Shown: in pieces, positions 56,025-64,000 of the stretch | Layout of the letters: each line of letters begins with the position of its first letter | How positions within the stretch are numbered: the first letter of the stretch is position 1 | DNA from: Lysobacter sp. TY2-98 | GTDB lineage: Bacteria; Pseudomonadota; Gammaproteobacteria; Xanthomonadales; Xanthomonadaceae | Direction of reading: 5' to 3' | NCBI RefSeq assembly: GCF_003367355.1 | Contig: NZ_CP031413.1 | Location: 2,684,001 to 2,748,000 of the forward strand | Length of the DNA: 64,000 bases | Notes under the pieces: model-generated | What the model saw: only the letters and a program-made list of their open reading frames with translations | What the model was told of the DNA's origin: nothing | Database searches by the model: none | Translations under genes and position numbers: made by a program

Positions 56025-56627
56025 ATGCAGGACAGTATTTACGCCGCGCCGGCTGCGGCGATCGCCGATGTGCGCGCCACCGCCGACAGCACACGCACGG
56101 CGACGCCGTTCTTTGTCGTCGCGCCATGGAAGTTCGTGGTGATGTACGTCGCGACGCTGGGTCTGTATCGCTACTACTGGTCGTACATGCACTGGGCGCG
56201 GTTCCGTCGTGCGACGGGCACACCGATGTGGCCGGTCGCGCGCTCGATCTTCGCGATCTTCTACATGCACGAGCTCAACACCGAGGCGGATCATCGCGCG
56301 CGCCAGCACGGCGGCGTGCACTGGTCCCCAGGCAACGCGACGACGGTCTACGTGGTGTGCACCATCGCCGGCTTCGTACTCGATCGCATGGGCGCGAACG
56401 ATGTGGGGCCGCGATGGCTTGCGCTTGCGGGTCTCGCCATGCTCGCCCCAACGACGTGGGCGCTGTGGCGCACGCAGCGTGCCGCCAACGTGGGATGCGG
56501 CGATCCGCGGGGCGTGGCGAACAACCGCCTCACCTGGGCCAACTGGATCTGGCTCGCCGTCGGCGCGCTGGTGTGGTTGCTGGTAGCGATCGGAACAGTC
56601 GGCATCCTGCTCGGGATGGACAGCTGA
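56025..56627 (+). CDS. Membrane protein of unknown function, 200 aa
   Basis: A 200-residue protein with about four hydrophobic segments (about 34-52, 70-80, 107-122, 168-195) and conserved-looking aromatic loops (GLYRYYWSYMHWARFR). No family is named with confidence. There is no cleavable signal. It lies 42 bases after the patatin gene and might be co-transcribed. Confidence 0.7.
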   Translation: MQDSIYAAPAAAIADVRATADSTRTATPFFVVAPWKFVVMYVATLGLYRYYWSYMHWARFRRATGTPMWPVARSIFAIFYMHELNTEADHRARQHGGVHWSPGNATTVYVVCTIAGFVLDRMGANDVGPRWLALAGLAMLAPTTWALWRTQRAANVGCGDPRGVANNRLTWANWIWLAVGALVWLLVAIGTVGILLGMDS

Positions 56628-56664
56628 ATCGATCGGCCGCTGCATCGCTGTCACCCGGGCCATG

Positions 56665-56670
56665 CAGAAT
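56665..56670 (+). promoter_or_regulatory. -10-like element of the BLUF gene (leaderless-type spacing)
   Basis: CAGAAT, 6 bases before the ATG at 56677, matching the spacing seen at plsB, ttcA and tamA. Confidence 0.35.
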
Positions 56671-56676
56671 GCGCCG

Positions 56677-57105
56677 ATGCTCAACGCACTCGTCTACGAA
56701 AGCCAAGCCGATCCGCGCCTGACCGACGCGGAGCTGGAAGTCATCCTCATCGGCTCGCGCGTGCGCAATGCACGACGCGACATCACCGGTGCGCTTCTGA
56801 AGCGTGACGTGCGCATCCTGCAGATGATCGAAGGCCCGACGGACACGATCGCACGGACGTTCGAAGCGATCGCGGCGTCGCCATTACATCGCGACGTCCG
56901 CGTGCTGCATCGGGCAAGCGGCCTCGAACGCGTGTTCGATCGCTGGCACATGGGTTTCTTCGACTTCCAGTCCCTGCACGGACGCGGCGCCAGCACCGCG
57001 ACGTGGGTCGACACGCTGCCGCAGCTGCAGACCGACGCGGCAAAGAATCCGGTGTTGGCAACGCTGCTCGAACGCTGGGCCGAAATTACGTCGGACGTGC
57101 GCTGA
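56677..57105 (+). CDS. BLUF-domain blue-light sensor
   Basis: A 142-residue stand-alone BLUF protein. Tyr7 (LVYESQ), Asn31 (RNARRDITG), Gln49 (ILQMIEG) and Trp90 (DRWHMGF) have exactly the spacing of the flavin-binding and signalling residues in AppA (Y21, N45, Q63, W104). FAD binding and a light-induced hydrogen-bond switch are therefore expected. It has no output domain, so it must signal by protein contact. The ATG at 56677 gives the usual N-terminus; ATG at 56662 would add five residues. Confidence 0.92.
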   Translation: MLNALVYESQADPRLTDAELEVILIGSRVRNARRDITGALLKRDVRILQMIEGPTDTIARTFEAIAASPLHRDVRVLHRASGLERVFDRWHMGFFDFQSLHGRGASTATWVDTLPQLQTDAAKNPVLATLLERWAEITSDVR

Positions 57106-57183
57106 TCGTCTCGACGGGGCGCGTCAAGGTTTTCGCGCGATCGAAGGGGAGCGCGGGCGCGCGCACCACGCGCGGTCTCCCGG

Positions 57184-57660
57184 TCACCGCCCCGGCAACG
57201 GCATCCCGCGAAACGCCTTGACGGTGCGCAGCACGAAACTCGAATTGACGTCCGCGACGCCGGCCTGGTTGAGCAGGCGGTCGAGCAGGAAACGTGAGAA
57301 GTGTTCGAGGTCGCGCACGGCGACCTGCAGCAGGTAGTCCATGTCGCCGGTGAGTGCGTGGCAGGTCACCACTTCGTCCCACTGCTGGACGAAGGCGGCG
57401 AAGGCCTCGATCGACGCCGCGTCGTGCTTGGCCAGCTGGACGCGCACGAAGGCCTGCAGGCCGAGGCCCAGACGCTCCGGGTCGACCTGCGCCGCGTAGC
57501 CGGCGATCACCCCGTCGCGTTCCAGCCGCTGCACCCGTCGCAGGCAGGCCGACGGCGACAGGTGCACCCGCTCGGCGAGCTCGGCGTTGGTCAGCCGCCC
57601 CTCCTGTTGGAGGGCGGCGAGCAGCAGCAGATCGATGCGGTCCAGCTCGATGGCGGCCAT
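57184..57660 (-). CDS. Lrp/AsnC family transcriptional regulator
   Basis: A 158-residue regulator: an N-terminal helix-turn-helix (about 5-60, with GRLTNAELAERVHLS) and a C-terminal RAM/ACT-like ligand domain (about 65-150, including TGDMDYLLQV). It is divergent from phhA, and regulators of aromatic amino-acid catabolism often lie next to it, so phenylalanine or tyrosine is a plausible effector. The ATG at 57660 is preferred over a longer frame. Confidence 0.92.
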   Translation of the reverse strand: MAAIELDRIDLLLLAALQQEGRLTNAELAERVHLSPSACLRRVQRLERDGVIAGYAAQVDPERLGLGLQAFVRVQLAKHDAASIEAFAAFVQQWDEVVTCHALTGDMDYLLQVAVRDLEHFSRFLLDRLLNQAGVADVNSSFVLRTVKAFRGMPLPGR

Positions 57661-57662
57661 TC

Positions 57663-57741
57663 GTTGCGCCTGATATGCGGATGACGCACGGATCGTGCGC
57701 CAAGGGCCGCTGTCGGCGCAACAACGCAATCCCGTTGCGCC
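57663..57741. promoter_or_regulatory. Operator-like repeats between the Lrp gene and phhA
   Basis: GGCGCAAC (57715-57722) and GTTGCGCC (57734-57741) form a perfect 8-base inverted repeat with an 11-base spacer. A third copy of GTTGCGCC lies at 57663-57670, beside the regulator's own start. The arrangement fits an Lrp-family protein controlling both divergent genes. Confidence 0.55.
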
Positions 57742-57780
57742 CGCCTGCCCCTACGCTGCGAAGGTCCACGGAGTGCCGCC

Positions 57781-58671
57781 ATGAACGCCCAGCCGCAGCG
57801 CGTCGAACACCAGCTCACCGACAAGGGCTATGTCCCGGTCTATACGACGGCGGTCATCGAGCAGCCGTGGTCGACGTATTCGCCGATCGACCACGACGTC
57901 TGGGCGCAGCTGTTCGAGCGCCAGCAGAAGATCCTGGTGGGCCGCGCCAGCGAGGCGTTCATGACCGCGCAGCGCGCCATGCACATGAGCGCGCACGAGA
58001 TCCCAAAGTTCGACGACCTCAACCAGGCCCTGCGCGCGGCGACGGGCTGGGAGCTCGTCGGCGTCGAAGGCCTGCTGCCCGAGCTGACCTTCTTCGACCA
58101 CCTCGCCAATCGCCGTTTCCCGGTGACGTGGTGGATCCGCAAGCCCGAGCAGATGGACTACCTGTCCGAGCCGGATCTCTTCCACGACCTGTTCGGCCAC
58201 GTGCCGCTGCTGATGAACCCGGTGTTCGCCGACTACATGCAGGCGTACGGCCGCGGTGGCGTCAAGGCGCACGGCATCGGCCCCGACGCACTCGCCTGCC
58301 TGACGCGCCTGTACTGGTACACGGCGGAATTCGGCCTGATCCGCGACCCGGACGGCCTGCGCATCTACGGCAGCGGCATCCTGTCGTCGAAGGGCGAATC
58401 GATCCACTGCCTCGAGTCGGACGCGCCGAACCGGATTGGTTTTGACCTCGAACGCATCATGCGCACGCGCTACCGCATCGACACGTACCAGAAGACGTAC
58501 TTCGTCATCGACTCGTTCGAACAGCTGTTCGAGGCGACGATGCCGGACTTCACGCCGATCTATTCGAAGCTTGCGACGCAGGACTCGATTCCCGCGGGCG
58601 ACGTGCTCGACGGCGACCGCGTGTTCAATCGCGGCACGGGCGAGGGTTGGCTGATGGATGGCGACGTGTAA
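57781..58671 (+). CDS. phhA: Phenylalanine 4-monooxygenase
   Basis: A 296-residue non-haem iron, tetrahydropterin-dependent enzyme converting phenylalanine to tyrosine. The iron ligands are the His135 and His140 of FHDLFGHVP and Glu183 (YWYTAEFG), a 2-His-1-Glu facial triad. The protein is the short bacterial form without a regulatory ACT domain. Terminated by a strong hairpin; divergent from the Lrp-type regulator. Confidence 0.96.
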   Translation: MNAQPQRVEHQLTDKGYVPVYTTAVIEQPWSTYSPIDHDVWAQLFERQQKILVGRASEAFMTAQRAMHMSAHEIPKFDDLNQALRAATGWELVGVEGLLPELTFFDHLANRRFPVTWWIRKPEQMDYLSEPDLFHDLFGHVPLLMNPVFADYMQAYGRGGVKAHGIGPDALACLTRLYWYTAEFGLIRDPDGLRIYGSGILSSKGESIHCLESDAPNRIGFDLERIMRTRYRIDTYQKTYFVIDSFEQLFEATMPDFTPIYSKLATQDSIPAGDVLDGDRVFNRGTGEGWLMDGDV

Positions 58672-58696
58672 GCGCGATCGCGCAACGGAATCAAAG

Positions 58697-58726
58697 AAAG
58701 GGCGGGTCAATCGACCCGCCCTTTTT
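58697..58726 (+). terminator. Terminator of phhA
   Basis: AAAGGGCGGGTC (58697-58708), loop AATC, GACCCGCCCTTT (58713-58724), then TT. A 12-base perfect stem with its T run partly in the arm; probably bidirectional. Confidence 0.88.
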
Positions 58727-58785
58727 CGTGCAAGGTGTCGGCGCTGCGTCAATCGGCGATCTCGGCAGCGACGCGGACCTTCGAC

Positions 58786-59100
58786 TTACTTCTTGTCGGT
58801 GTCGCTCGTGGTCGTCGCAGGCGTATCGGTCGACGGCGTGGTCGACGCGTTCGCGTCGGCGGCCGGCGTGCTCGCTGCCGCATCCGCCGCGGCCTGCGCC
58901 GCAGCAGCGTCCGCCGCAGCCGCAGCCGCCTGCGCGTCCGACTGCTGGGTCGCCGCGGCATCCGCGGTGGTCGACGCACCCGCGGCGGTCGACGTATCGG
59001 CCGCCGGGGTGGCGGCGGTATCGGCGTTCGGGTCGCCGCGGTGGCAGGCGGACAGCGCGAGCGCGGTGAGTGCGACGAACAGAAGTCGGGTACGGATCAT
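58786..59100 (-). CDS. Ala-rich small lipoprotein
   Basis: A 104-residue lipoprotein with lipobox LSAC (Cys19). The mature part is nearly only Ala, Thr, Asp, Ser and Gln, with an Ala-run helix in the middle (about 50-75). It is low-complexity and not assigned to a family. It is likely an envelope spacer or disordered protein. The ATG at 59100 begins the signal peptide. Confidence 0.72.
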   Translation of the reverse strand: MIRTRLLFVALTALALSACHRGDPNADTAATPAADTSTAAGASTTADAAATQQSDAQAAAAAADAAAAQAAADAAASTPAADANASTTPSTDTPATTTSDTDKK

Positions 59101-59207
59101 GGGAAGGCTCCTCGGGGAATCGGCGACAGCATCTCCACCACGCGTCAACGCGAGGCGAAGCGTTGACGGCCCATTCGCCGCTCCGTCGACCCCGCCCGGT
59201 GCACCGC

Positions 59208-59213
59208 TACAAT
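59208..59213 (+). promoter_or_regulatory. -10 element of the FG-GAP gene
   Basis: TACAAT, 19 bases before the ATG at 59233, with a partial -35 TCGACC at 59186-59191 (16-base spacer). Confidence 0.45.
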
Positions 59214-59232
59214 CGCGACAAGGGCAAAGGGG

Positions 59233-60729
59233 ATGAATGTGCACACAGGCTGGGGTCTCGCGAGGACTGTCGTTGGCTTTGCGGCATGCGCCGGCCTCTT
59301 ATGGGCAGCCACACAACGCATCACGCGTCCTGGACGCACCCCCATGGCGGACGTTCCAGTGGCGGCAGAAGCGGCGTTTGCGCGCGGACGGGTGGCGTCG
59401 GGTGGCGAGCCGCTGCTCGCGCGAACGCACGTTGTGGCGCCCACGCTGCAGGGCGTTTCAGCCGAACCGCAAAGCTACTTCATGGCCGCGCCTGAGTTCA
59501 TGGCGGACCCTGTTGCCGCCGGCGCGTCCGCAATCGCCGTCGGCGACATCTCGGCGGACGGCCGCGATGATCTCGTCTTCCTGTCGCGGCACGAGACACA
59601 GAATCCGGCGGACGGCCAGATGGAGATCTACGCCGCGTATCAGCGCGCCGACGGTCGACTCGACGGCGCCGTGAAAATCGGCCAGTCCGGCAACAATCTG
59701 TCGTACCAGCTGCTCGTCGCGGACCTGGATCATGACGGCATTGGCGACATCGTCACCGCGACGGCGACAGGCCTTCTGCTGCTGCGCTCGAACGGCGACG
59801 GCACATTTCGCGCGAGCAGCGCCTATGTGGGTGAGCTTGCCGAACTTGTGGTCACGGATGTCGATCGCGATGGTCACCCGGATGTCCTGGTCGACTCCAG
59901 CAACACCGAGGCGACCGTGGTCTACGGTGATGGACACGGCGGGATCGCGCGCGTGTCGACGTTGCAGTTGCCCTCCTCGGCCGAGCGCGCCGTGGGCGAT
60001 GTAACGGGTGATGGACTGGACGACATCGTCCTCGCGACGATCTATAACCGCCCCATGCAGGAGATCCAGGTGTATCGCGCGCTGCCTTCGGGCGGTTACG
60101 CGCAACCGACGTTCTTCTATCGTCCGATGGATGCCAACCAGACGGGCTCGCTGGCCATCGGAGATTTCAACGGCGACGGCCGCGGCGATCTCGCGCTGGA
60201 CGAAGCCCGCGACGGTGCGAGCCTGCAGATCTACCTCCAGGATGGGCAGGGGACGCTGCAACCCGCCTACCCGATGGACCGGCAGAGGGGCTCGGGCGCG
60301 TTGCTCGCTGCCGATCTCGATCGCAACGGCCGCACTGATCTCGCACTCGCGCACAACGGCTGGGGTTACGTCGGCTATTACCTGCAGACGAGCACGGGTT
60401 TCACTGCGGAAACCATGATCAGCGCCAACCAGTACCACGGCCGCAGGAACTACTTCGCGTCCGGAGATCTCGACGGCGATGGCTGCGGTGATCTGGTCGT
60501 TTCCCGCTGGACGCAATCGCCCGTGCTCATCTACGGCCGTGGGTGCGTGCCCCGCGCGCCCCTCCGCGCCATGTGTCGATATCCCGCCGTGCCCGCAGTT
60601 GCGCAGACACGGGCGGCCAGCCGAGTGACCGGGCCTTCCAACGCAGCATTTCGTGTCGTGCCGGGGCGGCGCACCGCACGAGTGCTTGGCGAGCGAACGG
60701 CCAATGCCACGTACAGCGCTCGCCAGTGA
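59233..60729 (+). CDS. FG-GAP/VCBS seven-repeat beta-propeller protein
   Basis: A 498-residue protein. An N-terminal hydrophobic segment (about 11-27) is a signal or anchor. Seven calcium-loop motifs of the type D-x-D-x-DG-x-x-D occur at 105-113, 164-172, 209-217, 256-264, 311-319, 361-369 and 412-420, spaced about 45-60 residues, so a seven-bladed integrin-alpha-like propeller is predicted, binding Ca2+. The last 70 residues are Arg/Ala-rich and unrelated. Two starts are possible: ATG 59233 abuts its AGGGG site, whereas GTG 59239 has a 6-base spacing. Extracellular or surface role is inferred; ligand unknown. Confidence 0.85.
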   Translation: MNVHTGWGLARTVVGFAACAGLLWAATQRITRPGRTPMADVPVAAEAAFARGRVASGGEPLLARTHVVAPTLQGVSAEPQSYFMAAPEFMADPVAAGASAIAVGDISADGRDDLVFLSRHETQNPADGQMEIYAAYQRADGRLDGAVKIGQSGNNLSYQLLVADLDHDGIGDIVTATATGLLLLRSNGDGTFRASSAYVGELAELVVTDVDRDGHPDVLVDSSNTEATVVYGDGHGGIARVSTLQLPSSAERAVGDVTGDGLDDIVLATIYNRPMQEIQVYRALPSGGYAQPTFFYRPMDANQTGSLAIGDFNGDGRGDLALDEARDGASLQIYLQDGQGTLQPAYPMDRQRGSGALLAADLDRNGRTDLALAHNGWGYVGYYLQTSTGFTAETMISANQYHGRRNYFASGDLDGDGCGDLVVSRWTQSPVLIYGRGCVPRAPLRAMCRYPAVPAVAQTRAASRVTGPSNAAFRVVPGRRTARVLGERTANATYSARQ

Positions 60730-60773
60730 CGCGAAGGCGCGGGCCACGGCGTGCTGCCGTGACTGGTGATCGA

Positions 60774-61055
60774 TAGGTAACTGGCCATGCTGCGCTTCCT
60801 AGACTTGCGGCGGCACGCGCCCATGCGCAGTTGGCGGTTGCACCTCGGCCAGCGCCAATCCGCTCGCTCGGCACCGAGGCGTTTCACCAGATTGATGAGC
60901 AAGTGGTCGATATGAGCCCGCAGGTCACGCTCTTCGCGGATCAGCTGTTTCAATAGCCTCGCTGCCAGATCGCGCGCGCTCCTTCCGCTGCCGGCGTGTT
61001 GAACGACGCTCGGTGACGGGCTGGCGGCGCGAGAAAGTCGAGTTCTTCGCCGACG
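60774..61055 (-). pseudogene. Possible gene remnant
   Basis: On the minus strand a frame open from about 61055 encodes a helical, charged segment (KQLIREERDLRAHIDHLL, then INLVKRLGAER) that looks protein-like, but has no good start codon or ribosome-binding site and degrades into Arg-rich sequence by about 60800. It could be the remains of a deleted or disrupted gene. No family is recognised. The 60730-61133 gap contains nothing else I can support. Confidence 0.25.
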
Positions 61056-61133
61056 TCAGGGACTACGGCTTGATCGGGAAGGCGCGGGGAGTAGATGGCC
61101 TAAGCCACGATGCGCACGCCGCTGTAGCGGCAA

Positions 61134-63542
61134 CTAGTGGCGTACGTCTGCAAGGGCAGCTCCCTCGGTCTCCACCTGCGTCGCCCGATCGAACGGCAGC
61201 GGCTTGGCAAACAGATAGCCCTGCAGTTCGCCAGCACCACGTGTGCGCAACCAATCACGCTGGAACGGGGATTCGACGCCTTCCGCTACGACGCCGAGTC
61301 GCAGGGTTTTCGCCAGCGCGATCACCGCTTCGCAGATCGAACGATCGCTCGCATCGGATTCGAGATCGTTGACGAACGAGCGGTCGATCTTGAGACGGTG
61401 GATCGGCAGGCGCTTCAGGTAGCTCAGCGAGGAATAGCCGACGCCGAAGTCATCGATCGCGAGCGTAACGCCGAGATCGGCCAGTGCCGCCATTACATTC
61501 GCCGCGCGCTGCGGGTCGTCGACGATGACGCTTTCGGTGAGTTCGAGTTCGAGCGCGCCCGGTGGTAGCTGGAATTCGTCGATGACGCGACGCACGTCGT
61601 CGAGCAGGCCGTGCGCGAACTGCATCGCCGAGACGTTCACTGAGATGCGGACGTGGCCGAGGCCCTGCGCGACGAGGAACGCGTGGTGACGCGCGGCTTC
61701 ATACAGGACACGGCGGCCGAGTTCGACGATCAGCCCGCTTTCCTCGCAGATCGCAATGAAATCTGACGGCGGCAGCAACCCGCGCATCGGATGTTCCCAG
61801 CGCACCAGCGCTTCGAGCGCGACGAGTTGCAGGTCGGCGGAGAACAGGGGCTGGAACAGCAGGCGGAACTCGCGACGCTCCAGCGCCTCGCGCAGTTCCT
61901 GCAGCAGCTGCAGCTTGCCGCCGCCCGACGGTGTCGCGCCGGCGCGATACGCGATCGTGCAATTGCGGCCCTGGCGCTTGGCCTGGTACATCGCGAGTTC
62001 GGCGCCCATGAGCAGGTTTTCGGCGCTCGCAGCGTCCTCGGGGAAATGGCTGTAGCCGACGCATGCGCTCAGCTTGCAGCGTCGTGCGGCGCCTTCCAGC
62101 GGTTCGGCGAGGGCGGCATGCACGCGCGAGGCGAGGCGTTCGACTTCGAGCTCGTCGTCGCTCTCGAGCACGATCACGAACTCGTCGCCGACGGAGCGGC
62201 CGATCAATGCGCGCGGGCCCGCGACGCGTTGCAGGCGCGCGGCGATCTCGCAGAGCACGCGGTCACCCGTCGCGTGGCCGAGCTCGTCGTTGACGAGTTT
62301 GAATTCGTCGAGGTCGACGATCAGCACGGCGACGCGACGGTTTTCGTCCTGCGCGCGCTGCACGATCTCAGCGAGCTGTTCGAGCACGAGGTGACGATTC
62401 GGCAGGCCGGTCAGCACGTCGTGCGTGGTGCGCCACTTCAGCTGCTGCGCGTGACGCTGGCGTTCGCTGGTGTCGGTCATCAGGCCGAGCACATGCGTGA
62501 CCCGGCCTTCGGCATCGCGCATGGGCGTGAGTTGCAGTTCGTACCAGAACGGCATGCCGTCGCGACGCGTGCCCTGCGAGGCCACGTGCAGGTCGGTCAC
62601 CGCTTCGAGCGCATCGCGCAGCAGCGCGCTTCCGGTCTGCTGCGGATCGAAGGCCTGCACGTCGTCGAACGGACGGCCCTCGATGTCCGCCATCGCGTAG
62701 CCCGTGATCTGTTCGAACGCGGCGTTCGCATAGACGACCGGGTAGCCGTCGCGCATGGCGTCGGCGATGAGGATCCCGCTGGGCGACGATTCGACCGCAC
62801 GCTCGAGCAGGCGCAGGCGCGTCGACAACAGGTTCTGCGGACAGCGGTCGATCATGCCGCCGACCATGCGCAGCGGTGCGCCGTGGCCGTTGCGCTGGAT
62901 GTAGCCGCGATCGAGCACGTCGGTGAACGAGCCATCGCCGCGCTGGAACGCGTATTCCTCGGTCCACTGCGTGGCCGTGCCTTCGATCGCCGCCGCGAGG
63001 CTCGCACCGACGCGCGCGCGATTGTCCGGGTGCACCAGCGCCGCCCAGGCATCGATGTCGCGCGGCAGCGTCACCGAATCGAAACCAAAATTCGTCGCGA
63101 AGCTGTCGCTGAACCACAGGTCGCCGGTGGTAACGTCCCAGTCGTAGGCGGCGTCGCTCACCGCCTGCGCGATCAGGTGCACGCGTTCCTGCGCGCGTTC
63201 GACTTCGCTGACATCGCGCGCGACGACGAGGCGCGCCGGCTGGCCCTGCCAGGTCACGCGCGACGTGCGGATCTGCACGTGCATCAGCGCGCCGTCGCGA
63301 TGGCGGTGCAGCCACACGGCTTCCGGGCGCGGTGCGCCCGCGGTCGAACGGATGTAGCGCTCGATGTGCGGACGCTCGGCCTCGGGGCGCAGGTCGAGGA
63401 TGCTCATCGACCGCATCGCGACCCGGTCGTAGCCGTACATCTCGGCGGCGACGGTGTTGGCGTCGAGGATGTCCAGCGTGGACTCGTCGAAGACCCACAT
63501 CGGCACCGGGCTGGCGTCGAATGCATCGAAGTCTTCGGTCAC
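61134..63542 (-). CDS. PAS-PAS-PAS-GGDEF-EAL c-di-GMP protein
   Basis: An 802-residue cytoplasmic signalling protein. Three PAS-type sensor modules occupy about 5-365. The GGDEF domain (about 375-535) has SVGDEF in place of the usual GGDEF near residue 450, so cyclase activity is doubtful. The EAL domain (about 555-800) keeps EAL itself (ALEALVRWEHP), NVSAMQF, ELTES, DDFGVGYSSL and AEGVE, so it is probably an active c-di-GMP phosphodiesterase, with the GGDEF domain regulatory. No membrane helices. Alternative starts exist at 63575 (ATG) and 63581 (GTG); the GTG at 63542 has GGGGA five bases upstream and begins right before the first PAS domain. Confidence 0.9.
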   Translation of the reverse strand: MTEDFDAFDASPVPMWVFDESTLDILDANTVAAEMYGYDRVAMRSMSILDLRPEAERPHIERYIRSTAGAPRPEAVWLHRHRDGALMHVQIRTSRVTWQGQPARLVVARDVSEVERAQERVHLIAQAVSDAAYDWDVTTGDLWFSDSFATNFGFDSVTLPRDIDAWAALVHPDNRARVGASLAAAIEGTATQWTEEYAFQRGDGSFTDVLDRGYIQRNGHGAPLRMVGGMIDRCPQNLLSTRLRLLERAVESSPSGILIADAMRDGYPVVYANAAFEQITGYAMADIEGRPFDDVQAFDPQQTGSALLRDALEAVTDLHVASQGTRRDGMPFWYELQLTPMRDAEGRVTHVLGLMTDTSERQRHAQQLKWRTTHDVLTGLPNRHLVLEQLAEIVQRAQDENRRVAVLIVDLDEFKLVNDELGHATGDRVLCEIAARLQRVAGPRALIGRSVGDEFVIVLESDDELEVERLASRVHAALAEPLEGAARRCKLSACVGYSHFPEDAASAENLLMGAELAMYQAKRQGRNCTIAYRAGATPSGGGKLQLLQELREALERREFRLLFQPLFSADLQLVALEALVRWEHPMRGLLPPSDFIAICEESGLIVELGRRVLYEAARHHAFLVAQGLGHVRISVNVSAMQFAHGLLDDVRRVIDEFQLPPGALELELTESVIVDDPQRAANVMAALADLGVTLAIDDFGVGYSSLSYLKRLPIHRLKIDRSFVNDLESDASDRSICEAVIALAKTLRLGVVAEGVESPFQRDWLRTRGAGELQGYLFAKPLPFDRATQVETEGAALADVRH

Positions 63543-63666
63543 GGCGTCCCCACGCGTCGCGGAAGCCCCGCACATTGACACGTCGCCCTGTCGCTGCGAA
63601 CCCCGCGGTTTACCAACTCCGTCGCGTTTTCAGTCGACGGGCGTGCGCGGTAAGAGCGGAACGCGG

Positions 63667-64000
63667 TCACAACGGCAAACCGTCCCCGAACAGGTCGACC
63701 TGCGGGTCGGCGACATCGAGGTTGGCCAGGCCGACGCCGATCAGGCGATAGCGGGTCGACGCGGGCAGGCTCACCCGGGTACGCAGCTCGACCGCGGTCC
63801 GCGCGAACGCCTCGGCGTCGCCCGGCATGCGCGACGGCGTGAGCGAGCGGGTGAGGATGCGAAAGTCGGAGGTCTTGAGCTTGAGCACGACGGTGCGCGG
63901 CCGACGCGGCGCGCGGTTCTCGCGTTCGTCGCGTTCGCGCTGGCGTTGCCACGCGGCCCAGGTGCGCTCGGCCATGCGCGCGATGTGCGGGGCGAGGTCG
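63667..64000 (-). CDS. dinB: DNA polymerase IV (C-terminal part)
   Basis: The last about 111 residues of a Y-family polymerase; the gene continues past the right end. The TVVLKLKTSDFRILTRSLT block and the RYRLIGVGLANL block are diagnostic of the DinB little-finger domain that grips DNA. The tail ends in VDLFGDGLPL, which resembles the beta-clamp-binding peptide (Q-L-x-L-F type). Catalytic domains lie outside the window. Confidence 0.9.
   Translation of the reverse strand, partial: DLAPHIARMAERTWAAWQRQRERDERENRAPRRPRTVVLKLKTSDFRILTRSLTPSRMPGDAEAFARTAVELRTRVSLPASTRYRLIGVGLANLDVADPQVDLFGDGLPL

Overview
The window is GC-rich, densely packed bacterial chromosome. Gene content (TatABC, TamAB, PlsB, two-subunit GlyQS, RdgC, BioC/BioH biotin route, PhhA, c-di-GMP and BLUF signalling) and protein similarity point to a gammaproteobacterium of the Xanthomonadaceae/Lysobacteraceae, most like Lysobacter. 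This assignment rests on recognition of protein families, not on a database search. No tRNA, rRNA, CRISPR array, insertion sequence or prophage was recognised.

Layout. 1-3.7 kb: the tail of an unidentified gene, then a minus-strand subtilisin-type autotransporter. 3.8-9.6 kb: plsB, a DUF465 microprotein, ttcA, rdgC and a YgjP-like metallohydrolase. 9.9-14.3 kb: a five-gene operon that looks like a divergent Fap functional-amyloid system: a Gly/Asn-rich secreted protein, two small exported proteins, a C39-like cysteine peptidase between them, and a coiled-coil outer-membrane beta-barrel of FapF type. It has a sigma-54-type promoter and a strong terminator, and is the most interesting locus here. 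14.4-18.8 kb: hemH with an alpha/beta hydrolase, a SYLF protein and tatABC. 18.8-24.3 kb: a BPSS1780-family membrane protein with a glutamine amidotransferase, then glyQ-GST-glyS. 24.4-30.3 kb: tamA-tamB.

30.4-34.9 kb: small stress-type proteins (DUF4142 lipoprotein, a Gln/Asn/Arg repeat microprotein, a hemerythrin-like protein) and an S9 peptidase. 34.9-39.1 kb: a KdpE-like regulator and a short KdpD-like kinase divergent from the potassium transporter gene kup. 39.1-42.5 kb: an interspersed repeat, mnmG and a Tyr/Gly-rich lipoprotein. 42.7-47.1 kb: two EamA/EmrE-type transporters, a threonine/serine dehydratase-like enzyme and an ArnT-like glycosyltransferase. 47.1-51.4 kb: the biotin operon bioB-bioF-ACT-bioH-bioC followed by a transporter, all translationally coupled. 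51.5-57.1 kb: ComF, a secreted protein, a DUF2238 membrane protein, a GYF_2-AIM24 protein, a patatin lipoprotein, a membrane protein and a BLUF photoreceptor. 57.2-58.7 kb: an Lrp regulator divergent from phhA. 58.8-64 kb: an Ala-rich lipoprotein, a seven-blade FG-GAP protein, a PAS-GGDEF-EAL protein and the end of dinB.

Many genes are coupled by ATGA/GTGA overlaps. Several others have a -10-like hexamer only 6-7 bases before the start codon, suggesting leaderless transcripts.
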